A stretch of DNA of 64,000 nt from Vanessa cardui (GCF_905220365.1 NC_061143.1:2852001-2916000); one strand, 5' to 3'; counted from the first letter of the stretch, positions 22,121 through 33,400 are shown. Notes: generated by a model not told the origin, from the letters alone. Numbers and translations: made by a program.

Positions 22121-22334
22121 ATATTTAAATTAAATTTAAATTAATCGCGTCTCGGCAAACGTAGTGTAGGACGTCCTCAGGCACGGTGGAGTGACGATAT
22201 ACGCAAGGCGGCAGGCAGGAGCTGGATGCGAGTAGCCGGAGAAAGATCACAGTGGCGTGCGCTTGGAGAGGCCTATATCCAGCAGTGGACAAAAACGGGC
22301 TAATGATGATGATGATGATGACGATATTTAAATT
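22121..22334 (+). mobile_element. RTE-like LINE 3' end inserted into another LINE remnant
   Basis: The insertion is bounded by the direct repeat atatttaaatt (22121-22131 and 22324-22334). It contains the end of a reverse-transcriptase reading frame and a (GATGAT)n tail, which is characteristic of RTE-clade elements. It is strongly 5'-truncated. The AT-rich direct repeat could be coincidental, but it sits exactly at both edges. Confidence 0.65.
22148..22303 (+). pseudogene. RTE-clade ORF C-terminus
   Basis: 52 codons without a stop read RLGKRSVGRPQARWSDDIRK, then AAGRSWMRVAGERSQWRALG, then EAYIQQWTKTG and TAA. The pattern GRPxxRWxDDI...W...A..R..W..L.EAY is the well-known C-terminal end of endonuclease/reverse-transcriptase proteins of RTE-like LINEs in insects. 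The catalytic domains are absent because the copy is truncated. Confidence 0.85.
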
Positions 22335-22425
22335 TATTTATTAGTTTTATTGGGTGCCTAGACGAGATCGCTATGTAGCGATAAGGTCGCAGGTCGCCCA
22401 AAACAGTACGCCTCTTTTATTTAGG
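22335..22425 (+). mobile_element. LINE 3' untranslated remnant
   Basis: 'attgggtgcctagacgagat' and 'gatcgctatgtagcgataag' form the likely 3' continuation of the jockey/CR1-like remnant that ends its frame at 21.92 kb, split by the RTE insertion. Confidence 0.4.
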
Positions 22426-23030
22426 ATAGACGTTTTTATTTATTTATTCACTCAGCGAATGTGGTGACCACTTATCGTCAAGTGATTGTGATAAATATAA
22501 TAAAATATTTTAAACATTTCAGATATTTACTGTTTTGTATTTAATCACATCAAAATCTTTAATAATTCATTATGAGTAAAGAATTTCAATGCCGGTCCTT
22601 TTTTCTAATCTCTGGATTTAAGGATTGGTTACACACAATCCCATGATTCTGGGATAGTCCCGGGATTATTGCCAGATGATAAAATAAAAAACAGAGCATG
22701 TTCTACGAATCAGCTCTTTAATTTTTTTCAATGCTAAATTTAAGATGTTAAACTTCGCTAAAATATATTTTAGTATCTTAAAATAAACAATAACTTCTGA
22801 ACAAAAATTTAAAGTATAACATAATATCTTACGTGATTATTATACCGGCACATAGTTCAAGACTAATTAAGATAAAATTCGACGAGATACACTGAAAGTC
22901 AAAAATAAATTATCCTTTCAAATTTATTTCCGTACTCGTATATTACACATATTTCTCCTCTCTGCCTGATTGTAATAGAAATTGAAGTCAAAAAGCTAAC
23001 GACAAGTATAGTTAGCAAGAATGAGCTGCA
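22426..23030. other. unassigned AT-rich sequence
   Basis: A small piece near 22450-22485 ('tgtggtgaccacttatcgtc') resembles the 3' end of Rep-C. Nothing else is recognised. Confidence 0.4.
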
Positions 23031-23130
23031 CTAGTCGCCCTCGCCGTGTCGGTCCGCATGACCTCTTCTCTTCCGGTCCTTCACACCTCGTTTGAAGGCA
23101 TCCAGGTTATTGGTGTTTAGAGGGGAACAC
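23031..23130 (-). pseudogene. GC-rich coding-like end, unidentified
   Basis: The minus-strand frame reads PLNTNNLDAFKRGVKDRKRR, then GHADRHGEGD and TAG. It is clearly GC-richer and more codon-like than its flanks. 'NLxxFKRxVxxR' resembles the tail of some LINE ORF2 proteins, so I favour a retroelement remnant over a host terminal exon. No acceptor is evident. Confidence 0.35.
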
Positions 23131-23574
23131 GTGTTTTGGAAAAGAGTTACCAAATTTATTCGAAGACACAGTTAGACGGTGACATCGCGAGCCAGCACAC
23201 GTAGATTTGTACAGGAAATGGGAAGCAGGAATTGGGATTAAGTTTTTACTAAATATCGGTAAATATTAAGAGGTTACATTTTATAAAATCAAATAAGGGA
23301 TCAATTCAGACTCTATAATATCTATCAATATTGCAACAATTATTCTCGCAAAAATAAATACTAAGAAATAATAACTCATCCATTGATTCGTCTTCTAGTC
23401 CGTTCTTTTGTGAAAAACTTTCAACTCTATCAATCCTCAAAATAGATTTTGGTTCAATTTAATACCGAAATTTTCGGCACTGATAAACAATTGGGTTTGA
23501 ACGGTCTAATTACAAGTGAAACGAGAACAATTATACCATCGTGTTATTATTTTAATTGTTGTTAGTATTATGTA

Positions 23575-23735
23575 CTACTTGTTGCACGTGGCTTCGCTTC
23601 GGTTGCCACGTGTTAGGCAAAAAAATAGCCAAAGTTTGCATCATAATAAATTTCATCAAATTCAAAACATCGGTTTGGTAGTCAAAGAGCGTCAGACTGA
23701 CAGGCAGAGTTACTTTCACATTTATGATATATGTA
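23575..23735 (+). mobile_element. Rep-E
   Basis: 'tgcacgtggcttcgcttcgg', 'ccacgtgttaggcaaaaaaa', 'aagagcgtcagactgacagg' and 'agttactttcacatttatga'. The 107-codon plus-strand frame across it is fortuitous. Confidence 0.7.
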
Positions 23736-24033
23736 TAGATTTGGTCAATGTTTTAAAATATGATATTAAAAAAAATCAAAGAAAATCTGACGGATACCAG
23801 CTCATAATAAAACTTTCCGTACAGCGTCATTGTGAGTGATAATCTTTAAAGGAAATCCCCTAGGCATACGCCGTCGCACGTAGCCTAGCCACGAACGATC
23901 GGCCATTTATATAATCCTTCCATGTTTGATTCTTGACCATTATTACTTTCATTTGTCGCTTGAAATTGTAATCTAATTAAATTATACACTTATTTATTTC
24001 ACTTGATCTGGTTTTAGTATTACTTTAAGTATT

Positions 24034-24234
24034 GCGGTGAAGGAAAACATCGTGAGGAAACCTGCATGTGTCTAATTTCATCGAAATTCTGCCACATGTG
24101 CATTCCACCAACCCGCATTGGAACAGCGCGGTGAAATATGTTCCAAGCCCTTTTCTTAATGGAAGAGGAGACCTTATCCCCGCAGCGGGAAATTTACAGG
24201 CTGTTACTTTACTTTACTTTACTTTTACTTTTTA
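24034..24234 (+). mobile_element. SINE-A, 5'-truncated
   Basis: Begins inside the body ('gcggtgaaggaaaacatcgt') and ends with 'caggctgttactttacttta', a (TTTAC)n tail. The missing head fits reverse-transcription truncation. Confidence 0.9.
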
Positions 24235-24388
24235 GATATTACGCCATACGCATAGATGAATGCTGTTTTCGATTAATTATTGTGTGTGCATAATTTCTTG
24301 CGGAAAAATATATTTTTATTTTACTACGCTGAAAGTACTGGGTTACTAATACATAATGACTTCTGAATTAGCGAACAGCTTCAGCGAG

Positions 24389-24618
24389 AGCTGAGATCCA
24401 CGCGTCCTGATCCCTACTTAACCGATAATTACGGGTTCAAACCCAGGCAAGTATCTGCTTCATTTGGTTTTCATTCCTCGTGATCAGCGGGATGAAGTTA
24501 GGGTAATATTGACCTACACTAATTAAATGAAGTTGGTTCCTACTGGAAGTGTGGTATAATAAATCTCAAAACTTCTCTACAAAAAAGGCGAGACCAGTAC
24601 GATTATATACAGGCTTTT
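24389..24618 (+). mobile_element. SINE-A, strongly diverged
   Basis: 'gagctgagatccacgcgtcc', 'taaccgataattacgggttc' and 'aaacccaggcaagtatc' mark the head. The body is barely recognisable until 'tatatacaggctttt'. It is an old copy next to a young-looking one. Confidence 0.55.
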
Positions 24619-25074
24619 GAAATTCAATACTTTAATTTTTTTTTGTACTGAAAAATTAAAACACACTTTGATAAGCAAACGAGTGCTTTAATTGGTAAAT
24701 ATTAACCGATGCAGGTTCGCTGTTTGTATCGTTTTTTTGTCGAACTTCGCTGTACTGTGTTGCTGAAATGTCTTTTTTTTAGCAAAAACACTTTCAACGG
24801 TACTCAGTTAAAAGTTACGTGGCGTACACCGTATGTGGGTCAGAGGCTAATAGGATATAGCCAGTTACTAAAGTTACACAACAAATAGAAACTAAAAGTG
24901 ACATAAAACGAACGAAATTCCCGCCTTATGATAACGTCATTCTCGAATGATAACTACATTCTCGAAATTCGCGATTCGAGAATGTGACCAACATATATTT
25001 CATTACAGTTTTCTTTTTGATGTTGTGTCGTCCGCGGGGGAGGCAAAGTACTATCTGGACAAAGTCTCACATAA

Positions 25075-25345
25075 TTTGCTACAACAACAAAAACAACAGC
25101 CTGTAAATTTCCCACTGCTGGGCTAAGGCCTCCCCCCTTTTTATGGAGAAGGTTCGGAACAAATTCCAACACGCTATTCCAATACGGATTGGTGGAATTT
25201 GTTCAATCGGAATTTCTTTGAAATTAGACACATGCAGGTTTTCTCACTCTAGCACGAGATGAAGTTTAAACACAAACCAAGTACATGAATATTCAGTGGT
25301 GCCTGCCTGGGTTTGAACCCGCGATATTATTAATTAAAGTATATC
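25075..25345 (-). mobile_element. SINE-A
   Basis: Reversed (GTT)n tail, then 'cagcctgtaaatttcccact', through to 'tgggtttgaacccgcgat'. The tRNA-like head beyond the B box is lost. Confidence 0.85.
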
Positions 25346-25385
25346 ATTATGCTCAAGTACAAAATAGTATAGATTAAAAAATTGG

Positions 25386-25620
25386 GCCACTTAATGGTAA
25401 CTTTCCACCACCACCCAAAGTCACTGGTGCTCACAAGTCACCAATGCGCCACTTATTATGTAGCTAAGATGTTATGTTTCACGTGCCTGTAGTTACACTG
25501 GCTCACCCTTCAAACCAGAACACACCAAATTACTTAGTTTGCGATAGGATATCCGAAGATTGGGGGGAGGGGGGTGCCTACCCAAATGGGCTTGTACAAA
25601 TCTCTATAACCGAGTTAATC
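25386..25620 (-). mobile_element. Rep-C, reverse, diverged
   Basis: 'gggccacttaatggtaactt', 'ctaagatgttatgtttcacg', 'gtagttacactggctcaccc' and 'tgcctacccaaatgggcttg'. It has gaps and a G-rich run replacing the usual 'gatgagtgggtgg'. Confidence 0.65.
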
Positions 25621-25654
25621 GTTTTCGAATTTCTTTAATAATAAATGATATAGG

Positions 25655-25740
25655 GATGGTTCATATTCCTTACAGTGCCATCGTCCATGAGTGATGGTAG
25701 CCACTTACCAGTAGGCGGTCCATATTCTCGTCCGTCCACG
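25655..25740 (+). mobile_element. Rep-C 3' fragment
   Basis: 'tggttcatattccttacagt', 'gccatcgtccatgagtgatg' and 'ccatattctcgtccgtcc'. Opposite in orientation to the copy just upstream. Confidence 0.6.
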
Positions 25741-26149
25741 AATACCAAAACAAATTACAAGAGAAAACGAATTCATTGTCCTTCTTAAAATGAATAAATG
25801 AACATTATTAAAATATAAAGGAACAGTAAACAAAATTCCAGAAGAAATCGTATACATTTTCACTTTAACCAATTTTTATCGAAAACTTTTCGTGCCTATG
25901 TACAGCGCTACACGATTTCAGCCACAAACTTGGTACTAAAGTAGACCTGTCAGGCACTAAAGCACACGTCCTTATTCTGTCGTCTGTTTCCACATTTAGA
26001 CGTAAAATACTTTAAAACATTAAAGTTCCTCCAACTTAAACGAATTACTAAGAACTGCGAAGAATGCTAGTTCTGACTTTTGAAAATGGAAGTTAATAAT
26101 TCTTTATAGTAGCATCCACACGTAGGTGGTATAATAAGTTGTTTTTTTT

Positions 26150-26470
26150 TTAAATATTGCCTATCAACTCTGGCTTCGAAAAGGGCATATGCGTCTTTTA
26201 AAAGTTTTAAATCGTAAGACAAATTTTTGGGTGTACAAGACGTACACCGCCAAAAATCCCAGTCAATTTGATTTCTGCAACATCTTCAACAGTCATCGTC
26301 ATATTTCAGACAATAATAGCCAATCTTAATGAATTTTGACGTTTAAACGTTCCTCATAAACCATTCTATCCATTGGTGAGAGCCGTATGAAAATGTGTCC
26401 CTTTAGGGTTTCAGTTTTCGAGAGATCGCGTTCAGATAGACATTTGATTTGATGACTTTAACGTATACAT
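26150..26470 (-). mobile_element. possible LINE or DNA-element 3' remnant
   Basis: 'tggtgagagccgtatgaaaa', 'gtttcagttttcgagagatc' and 'gatttgatgactttaacgta' form a block I recall as an interspersed repeat of Lepidoptera. It occurs once here and I cannot assign the class. Confidence 0.35.
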
Positions 26471-27026
26471 AGAAATGACTCAGCATCAAAAATCTATACT
26501 CAAATTAGTGTTTAAACAAACAAACACATAAACACCTCATTTTATATGTTAATTTCATTCAATCAAGCTTTTCGGGTCTGTCGTAAAAACAAAACTTTAA
26601 GCTACAGGCTTTGTTTGTTATTGAACCACCAAATAAAGATATTTGAGGAGGGTCAGTATTTATGCTAATAGCTGTACCTTTTCACCCAACCTGAGGTGAT
26701 CCTTTGTTCATATATTCAATAATAGCTCAGGGCTTCGGATATTTAAATAATTTGATGAACTTCGTTTTAGATTAAATCAGAAGACAGCAGCGGTGTCTGG
26801 AATACTTCAATGTCCATTAATCTTCTAGAAAACCTAGACCCTAATAATCTTTTAGTATGGGATAAATTTGTGGTACGTTTAAGATTCCATTATCAAGTAT
26901 AGACACAAGCCAAGTTGGGACCGAATGGGTGGACCGTGCCTTGCCTTGATTTATATTAAAACAAAATAAGAAAATTGATCCGTGGAACTCGTAGTGATTA
27001 AACGATTTAAGTTTATAACAATTAAG

Positions 27027-27225
27027 ATATACTAATATTGTAAAGGTTAAAGTAACTCTGCCTGTCTGTCTGTCTGTCACTCTTTAACTACGAAACTACT
27101 GAAACTAATTTGATAAAATTGGTTACGAAACAAACTTGTAGTCCAAGAAATGACATGGGCTATTTTTTGCCGAACACGAGTCAACCAACCCCTAAAACGC
27201 AGACGAAGTCACGGGTAACAACTAG
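27027..27225 (-). mobile_element. Rep-E
   Basis: Begins 'agatatactaatattgtaaa', then 'ctctgcctgtctgtctgtct', and ends 'aacgcagacgaagtcacggg'. Both ends of the family are present. Confidence 0.75.
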
Positions 27226-27730
27226 TAACTAATAGAATAAATCCCTCTCATTCTCCTATTAATATACCTCTTTTCCAAAAAACAAGAGATAAGTCCCCAA
27301 TTTGGGAGTTCTTTTTGAAGTGGGTCACGGTCCAATCAGCGGTAATTAGCCACAATCAAATAAAACCTTAAAATGAACGCGGATACAACGTTTTTCCATC
27401 GAATAAAAGTTAAATATATAATAAAGAGGGTTACTTGATTTGTGTGCTAATTATTGACTCTGTGCGTTTTTAGATCGCTACATATAATAACTAGTTGTAC
27501 CTGCGGCTTTACCCTGTTTACCCACTTAGACACAACCCGAGTTTCAAAAAATTCATTCTTAGCGAATTTCTACACCCTATAAAGAACTCAATTGCCAAAT
27601 AGCAAGTTTGTAGGTGTTAAAGGCTTTAACTTAAAGCTTCTGTGAGCAATTAGATATTACAATACCTACTATAATTGCTATAAAGACATTATTGTCTTTC
27701 AAAACTCCGCTGTAAAGTAGTAAAATAAAG

Positions 27731-28024
27731 TAACATCCTATAAATTTTCCCACTGCTGAGATTAGGCCTCCTCTTCCATTAAGGAGAGGGTTTGGAACAT
27801 ATTCCACAGCGCTGTTCCAATGCGGGTTGGTAGAATGCACATGTGGCAGAATTTCGATGAAATTAGACACATGCGGATTTCCTCACGATGTTTTCCTGCA
27901 CCGCCGAGCACGAGATGAATTATAAACACAAATTAAGCACATATATAGTGGTGCTTGCCTGGGTTTGAACTCGCAATCATTGGTTAAGATGCACGCGTTT
28001 TAACCGCTGGGCCATCTCTGCTCC
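27731..28024 (-). mobile_element. SINE-A, near full length
   Basis: From 'taacatcctataaattttcc' to 'ccgctgggccatctctg', with the ATATATAGTGG variant of the segment after the head. Same subtype as the 10.1, 34.3, 59.4 and 62.1 kb copies. Confidence 0.9.
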
Positions 28025-28849
28025 GCTGGTGTATATTATATCATAAAGGTGATATCACCTGATGAGTATATTGAGTGGTTACTGCAAAAAATGTACTGTA
28101 AAAAATATTAAGCATTCAATTATTAATTGGTATGTATATGGTCATTACATATAATACTAGTCAAACTATTCTATGTCGGAATTGTATGTAGAGTTATCAC
28201 CGATTTGTAATGTAGATACAACCGAGAACATTCAACAAGAACTTCAGTAGTTACGTAGTCAAAACTTTACATCAATATCATAAGACCTCCATGGAATCAA
28301 ATACAATATACCTACACACTTTTTATTATCTATGATTTTTGGTATTAATATCTTCATTACAGCTTATGATGTATGAATAGGCAAAGTTAAAATATTCACG
28401 TTGTTTTTTTATTGAAAAACAATGGAATTAATTTTCATTTTGTTAACCGTTAAAATAAAAGCCTCCTCTTTTTTCTTAGAAGTTGGCGAGTTTTTCTTTA
28501 TAAGAGATTTTGTAACGCTCTTAATTTGGGTAATTAAATAATTTTAAATGTCCCCAAGTTAACTAAATTAAAAGCGGTCATTCTACGTTGAAAAATACCT
28601 CGTACTGTATCTACGCAAATTAGTCGTATTATAATATAGCTTTCATATATACATTTGTTATTATACCAAACCCATCTAATTTAAAGTGATCACAGCCTAA
28701 GATTGACTGCCCTTTTTTTCCCTTACTAAACTAAATGTCTAGTACATCTCGGTTTAAAACTGAGGTTCTGGATTCGAATAATATACACAAGACCTTGTAC
28801 TCGTTCGAATATAACAAAAAAAAATATCCTAAGTTACTCCTTATTATAT
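28025..28849. other. unassigned AT-rich sequence
   Basis: Contains a 14-bp perfect palindrome (aggtgatatcacct) near 28047. Nothing else is recognised. Confidence 0.4.
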
Positions 28850-28990
28850 CAGCTATCTGCTAGTGAAAGTCTCGTCAAAATGGATCCAGCCGTTCCAGAG
28901 ATTAGCCGGAACAACCAGACAGATACAAAAAAATTGTGAAAAAAAATATTATTTTTGTATATGTGCCGTGTATACAAATGTAAGGCTCAG
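28850..28990 (+). mobile_element. LINE 3'-tail-like fragment
   Basis: 'aaaatggatccagccgttcc', 'agattagccggaacaaccag', 'acagatac' and 'tgtatatgtgccgtgtatac' match a tail block I recall from butterfly non-LTR elements. There is no coding part. Confidence 0.4.
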
Positions 28991-29157
28991 GCTCTTTTAA
29001 TATTACGAATAGACACTCCAATTTCATTATATGTATAGATTAGAGAGCAGCTTAGTTTTATAAAGCTTAGAATATTAAGAAGGCTATCTATTGGACCGTT
29101 GGTACTGACCGTGTAATGAGGACTCTACTTTAGCCTCTATAACGTATTAACGGAACG

Positions 29158-29445
29158 TTATGGAGATGACCTAACGGTGAAAACGCGAACATCATAACCG
29201 TCGTTTGCGGGTTCAAAACCCAGGCAAGCACCACTAAATATTCATGAGCTTAATTTGTGTTTATAATTCATCTTGTGTTAAGCGTGAAGGAAACCATTAT
29301 GAGGAAATCTGTATGTGTCTAATTTCAACAAAATTGTGACCCATGTGAATTCACCAACCCGCATTGGAACAGAATAGAGGTATATGCTCCTAACCCTCTC
29401 CACAATGGGAGAGGAGGCCCAGCAGTGGGAAATTTACTGGCTAAA
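29158..29445 (+). mobile_element. SINE-A
   Basis: Head diverged ('ctaacggtgaaaacgcgaac'); B box changed (gggttcaaaaccc); body complete to 'cagcagtgggaaatttactg'. Confidence 0.85.
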
Positions 29446-29679
29446 CATATTGTTAGCCGTGCATGGCCTGTGGCATTTAAAAAGTCTTTAGGTAGTGTCA
29501 TAGTTCTCAATACAAAGAATATTTTTCTACTGATACGTTCTTAGCAGGGCTATGGTTTGAACCGGTATAGTGAGTCAATTCGTTTACACTTATTTTGTCG
29601 ATTGATAAATTTAATTCCTTTAAAAAACAGTCATAATTAAGACGTAACACAAGCAGTATTGTCGATCATCATTTTTTTT

Positions 29680-29905
29680 TTAGTCATAAGCAAGGCAAAC
29701 GAGCAGGAGGCTCACATGATGGAAATTGACTACCACCGGCCATGGACACTCAAAACACCGAGGGGATTGTAGGTGCGTTGCCGGCTTTTAAGGAAGGAGT
29801 ACGCTCTTTTCTTTAAGATTCCCAAATCGTATCGGTTCGGAAAAACCGCCGGTGTAAGCTTGTTCCACAGAGTGGTTGTGCGAGGTAGAAAATGTCGTAA
29901 AAATC
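29680..29905 (-). mobile_element. Rep-D, extended copy
   Basis: Starts 'ggcaaacgagcaggaggctc' and continues through 'aggtgcgttgccggctttta' to 'atcggttcggaaaaaccgcc'. It then goes beyond the other copies with 'gtaagcttgttccacagagt' and 'ggttgtgcgaggtagaaaat'. That extension is probably more of the parent element. Confidence 0.75.
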
Positions 29906-30773
29906 GCATTGCTTCGGATTTTATATAATAAATATTTATTGAACTGTATAAGTTATTATTTCTAATGTTGGAAAAAACTAACTGCGTAGTAGTTTTAATA
30001 TATGCCTGTTAAATGATAATATAGAAAGCATACTTGTACATAGTATTTTTTATTGCGATTTTCAGTTCTCAAGTACAAACACTTGAACTCCCTGTGGGCA
30101 TGTGGATTGCCATCCCATGAGATTATGTGTGCGATGAATCAATAAAAAATGCATATGTATGTGTTCAGCGCACACATCTAAGCTGTATAATATCTCCCGC
30201 GCAGCTGGCTATTTTCTGGAATGGGAGCAATGATTAGAATTAGGTCAAGAGAACATCATTAATTTCAAATATAATTACACATAATAGTTTAGTATAAAAT
30301 ATAATGTTAACGCCAAGGAAAATTGAGTTATACGATATATTATGTACATAAAAATCCGAAGATATATCTTAAGAATTGCATGTAATTCGCAAGGAGATTA
30401 CATTCGTGGAAAACGTTAAATTTTGGCGAAATAGATAAAATAAAAATATATTTTATCTTATATTTCGAAACCATTGAGTCTTTATTAAAACAGCTTGATT
30501 TACATTTTAATATTCTCAAAATCAATTAAAGTTAAATATTTCGCGGAACGAATGAATATTCACCTAAGTGCCCAGCAATTTATATCAACTAGGATATATT
30601 TTATCTAAAACGAATTCATATTTGGTAATAATATAAATCGGACAACATTCATTGCTCATTTTGTTGCTGTACAATATTTAAACCACAACCAAAACCGTCA
30701 ATGTATGTTGAACGTTACACAATTATCAAATTGAATCGTTTATTCTCGCTTACACGAAAAAGGTAGTCACTTC
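29906..30773. other. unassigned AT-rich sequence
   Basis: No recognised repeat. It would be the upstream flank of the promoter candidate at 30774. Confidence 0.4.
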
Positions 30774-30806
30774 AGTGAAGTTTCAGCTTTCGAGCTGTGT
30801 AGACGG
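30774..30806 (+). promoter_or_regulatory. candidate Inr-DPE core promoter
   Basis: TTCAGT fits the arthropod initiator TCAGT with A+1 at 30774. Counting from that A, positions +28 to +33 are AGACGG, a full match to the downstream promoter element RGWYV plus one. The next 200 bp are less AT-rich and free of recognised repeats. No TATA box is at -30, as expected of this promoter class. Direction would be rightward. No downstream exon was identified. Confidence 0.3.
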
Positions 30807-30813
30807 CTGTATT

Positions 30814-30894
30814 ATGAAGGCGATTTCGTCCTTCAAACTTTCGTTTATAAAATACGTTGCGCGAAATGTGTGGGCGCGATTAGTATATCCATAG
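30814..30894 (+). CDS. short frame after the Inr-DPE candidate
   Basis: A 26-residue frame begins MKAISSFKLSFIKYVARNVW and ends with TAG. It starts 40 bases after the predicted initiator. It may be an upstream ORF in a leader, or nothing. No domain can be read from so short a peptide. Confidence 0.12.
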   Translation: MKAISSFKLSFIKYVARNVWARLVYP

Positions 30895-32174
30895 TGGAAT
30901 TTAATTAAAATAATTGCTTCGGACAGTACCTATGAGTGTTCGCGTGCTTGGAACGTGCTAATTGTAATAACTGTAATTAGTGATTATGGGTATTTTAGTT
31001 TTCGCCAATGCAACGGATGTGAAAAGTAGGTTGAATAGTTTAATTACGAAATGTAGTTAGAATTGTATATTTTTTTATTTCGACGCTAATGGTTTTAACT
31101 ATTATTTTGATTAGGGGATGATTCATTAAACAATGATATCTCTTTCTAATAAATTTTGACGCTAAAGATAGAAAGAGATAAATATATAAATATTAATTCT
31201 TCAATTTTTAAATTAACAACCACTAAACTGTTATTCTAAATAAGATCGAAAATATTTAGTAAGCTCATGTCTTTAGAATTATAAATCTTAAATATATTTT
31301 AATTATTTCAAGAATTATTTAATTTTTGGAATAATTTTACGATTTCATTTGTAATCTATTAAGTTATATAAATGTATATTTATACATAAATAAATGTTAA
31401 AAATTAATTTCGTATGAATATGATGAAGTTCATGTTTTTTCACGCCATACATTAAAATTTACAAGAACGAAGGGACCAAAAATCTATTTTTATGTTTTTT
31501 TTTGGTATAATATAAATTTCCAACCCAAGAGAATAAGAAGAATTGGCTTACTTACCCGGTTTAGTAACTAAAGCATAGTTATAATAAGCCAAAATAATAA
31601 TATACAAAATTATTTCAAATAATCGAAAACAATGGTACCGTGTTGAATACTAAAATTGACTTTTACTATTAAAATGCCTTCGTCCATAAAATGTTTTTTT
31701 CTTCGTTTATAAAATCTTAATACATAAAATGTGTACCTAAATAAAATGTATAATACGCAAATAATTATAATTTAAAGTGAAAATTATGAATCATTAGTGG
31801 GTGCGGTCGTATACGTCCTGTAAAACGGACTGGCCATATAATGCTAAATTAAACAAAAAGATCGACGTTCTATTTATAAGAATCTGTGCTCTAAATTAAA
31901 GATTCGAAATTTGAAATTAATTGATTCCTCCAATCCAATAGAATCTGTCAGAGTTAACTCGAACCTGAGAACACGATCGTAAAATATCCGAATCAAATGT
32001 GACATAAATGTAACGTTGAAAGTACACGAATCAAAATAGACTGTTACGTTCATTCATCATTAATAAATGAGCTTCGAAGTGATTTTATAGAACGTCCAGA
32101 CAAATAGGCATCATAGTTATTTACGTATTCGATTAGACTAGTTAATGATGACAGACGATAAAAAACCGTGGAAT
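30895..32174. other. unassigned AT-rich sequence
   Basis: No exon with good splice sites was found downstream of the promoter candidate, and no known repeat. Confidence 0.4.
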
Positions 32175-32410
32175 TAATACTTGTTGACTTCCAGGCAGGA
32201 TATATTACATGCATATATGCATATATAATTCTAATTAAACATGACTCTATTTTTAAATGTTGAAAAAGATAACTACTTAGTTTCTTGCTGGTTATTCTCG
32301 GAAGAATTATCTTTCCGAAACGGTGATAACATCATTTAATATAATTGTTAAATGACGTTTCAAAAGTGCCTGTAAAAGCCTACTTGAATAAAATATATTT
32401 TGATTTTTTT
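32175..32410 (+). mobile_element. LINE tail J
   Basis: 'acttccaggcaggatatatt', 'tgttgaaaaagataactact', 'tttcttgctggttattctcg' and 'gcctacttgaataaaatata' with a T-rich end. I recall this block as the 3' end of a common lepidopteran non-LTR element. Partial copies lie at 48.84 (reverse), 52.33, 54.06 and 62.5 kb. Confidence 0.65.
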
Positions 32411-32624
32411 AATGTATATAGCTAGATATTAATAATATGTTCGAGTGAGTTCTTTGGCGTAACAGATTGTGATATTATTAATATAACCAAAACAATTATC
32501 GTATTTGGTTTAACAATTAATTATTTGTATACACATTACTTGGGAGGGTAGGGTGAAGATGGGTTTTGGTACCACCCATCACAGATTCAATTGCCTTGGG
32601 AAAAATATAATATATTTTTTTATA

Positions 32625-32905
32625 TGGTATAGGTTGGCGGACGAGCATATACCACCACCCACCACCCACCTATAGACTATGACGCTGTAAGAAATATTAA
32701 CTATTCCTGACATCGTCAATGTGCTACCAACCTTGGGAACTAAGATGTTATGTCACTTGTGCCTGTAGTTACACTGGCTCACTCACCCTTCAAACGGACA
32801 GACGGGCTTGCACACAGCCCTACCACCAAGTAATTTCCTTGCGTAGTTACACTGGCTCACCCAAACTTCATACTGAAACATAACAATACTGTATCGCAGT
32901 TTGGT
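32625..32905 (-). mobile_element. Rep-C plus a second partial copy
   Basis: A near-complete reverse copy ('ggttggcggacgagcatata' to 'ccctaccaccaagtaa') is followed from about 32840 by a second block, 'gtagttacactggctcaccc' and 'aaacataacaatactgtatc'. Two copies therefore lie in tandem. Confidence 0.75.
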
Positions 32906-32916
32906 GTATTATGTGG

Positions 32917-32952
32917 TAAGTATGTCTGTATATACCTATACAGACATACTTA
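32917..32952. repeat. 16-bp perfect inverted repeat, 4-base spacer
   Basis: The arm taagtatgtctgtata (32917-32932), spacer tacc, then the exact reverse complement (32937-32952). Confidence 0.9.
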
Positions 32953-33059
32953 TACCCTTACCAGTAAATAATTTGCGCAAATTGTTTTAATGATAATTTG
33001 TATCGTGTATTCAATAGTGTACTGTAATAAATTTGTTTTTACTTATCGTATAAGTCTAT

Positions 33060-33400
33060 ATTAGTATGACTTTCACATTTGGAAAGTAACTCTGTCTGTC
33101 TGTCTGAAGCAAACTTGACCTCCAAGAAATGACACAGGCTGCTTTTTTTACCTAACGCTCTGCCCGCACTGGTAGCTTTTGTCACGGTGACTGTTTCGTC
33201 ACTTTTGTCGAATCCATGAATATGTATGGAGGTTCGCGCACATTACGACGTGACATTTGTGTCTGCATCTGTACATATTCAAGGACTTGATAAGAGTGAC
33301 GAAACAGTCACCGTGACAACAGTTACCAGTTCTCGCTAGTTCTAACACATGATAACCAACACGCTAAAACGCGAACCAATCCGTGGGTGACTTCTAGTTA
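33060..33400 (-). mobile_element. Rep-E interrupted by a MITE
   Basis: Outer parts are 'tagtatgactttcacatttg', 'gtctgtctgtctgaagcaaa' and 'cttgacctccaagaaatgac' on the left, and 'acacgctaaaacgcgaacca' with 'atccgtgggtga' on the right. The middle is a separate 163-bp inverted-repeat element. Confidence 0.7.
33168..33330. mobile_element. 163-bp MITE with about 60-bp inverted repeats
   Basis: Ends 'actggtagcttttgtcacgg' and, in reverse complement, 'actggtaactgttgtcacgg'. The arms match through 'gtgactgtttcgtcact' to 'gaatatgta' with about ten differences, so nearly the whole element is two facing arms and a 40-bp centre. No reading frame. Target duplication is unclear; a CGC-like motif flanks both sides. 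Confidence 0.8.

Noticed and set aside
23516..23839. 107-codon plus-strand frame
   Set aside because: Most of it is Rep-E, and the first third has no codon-like composition.
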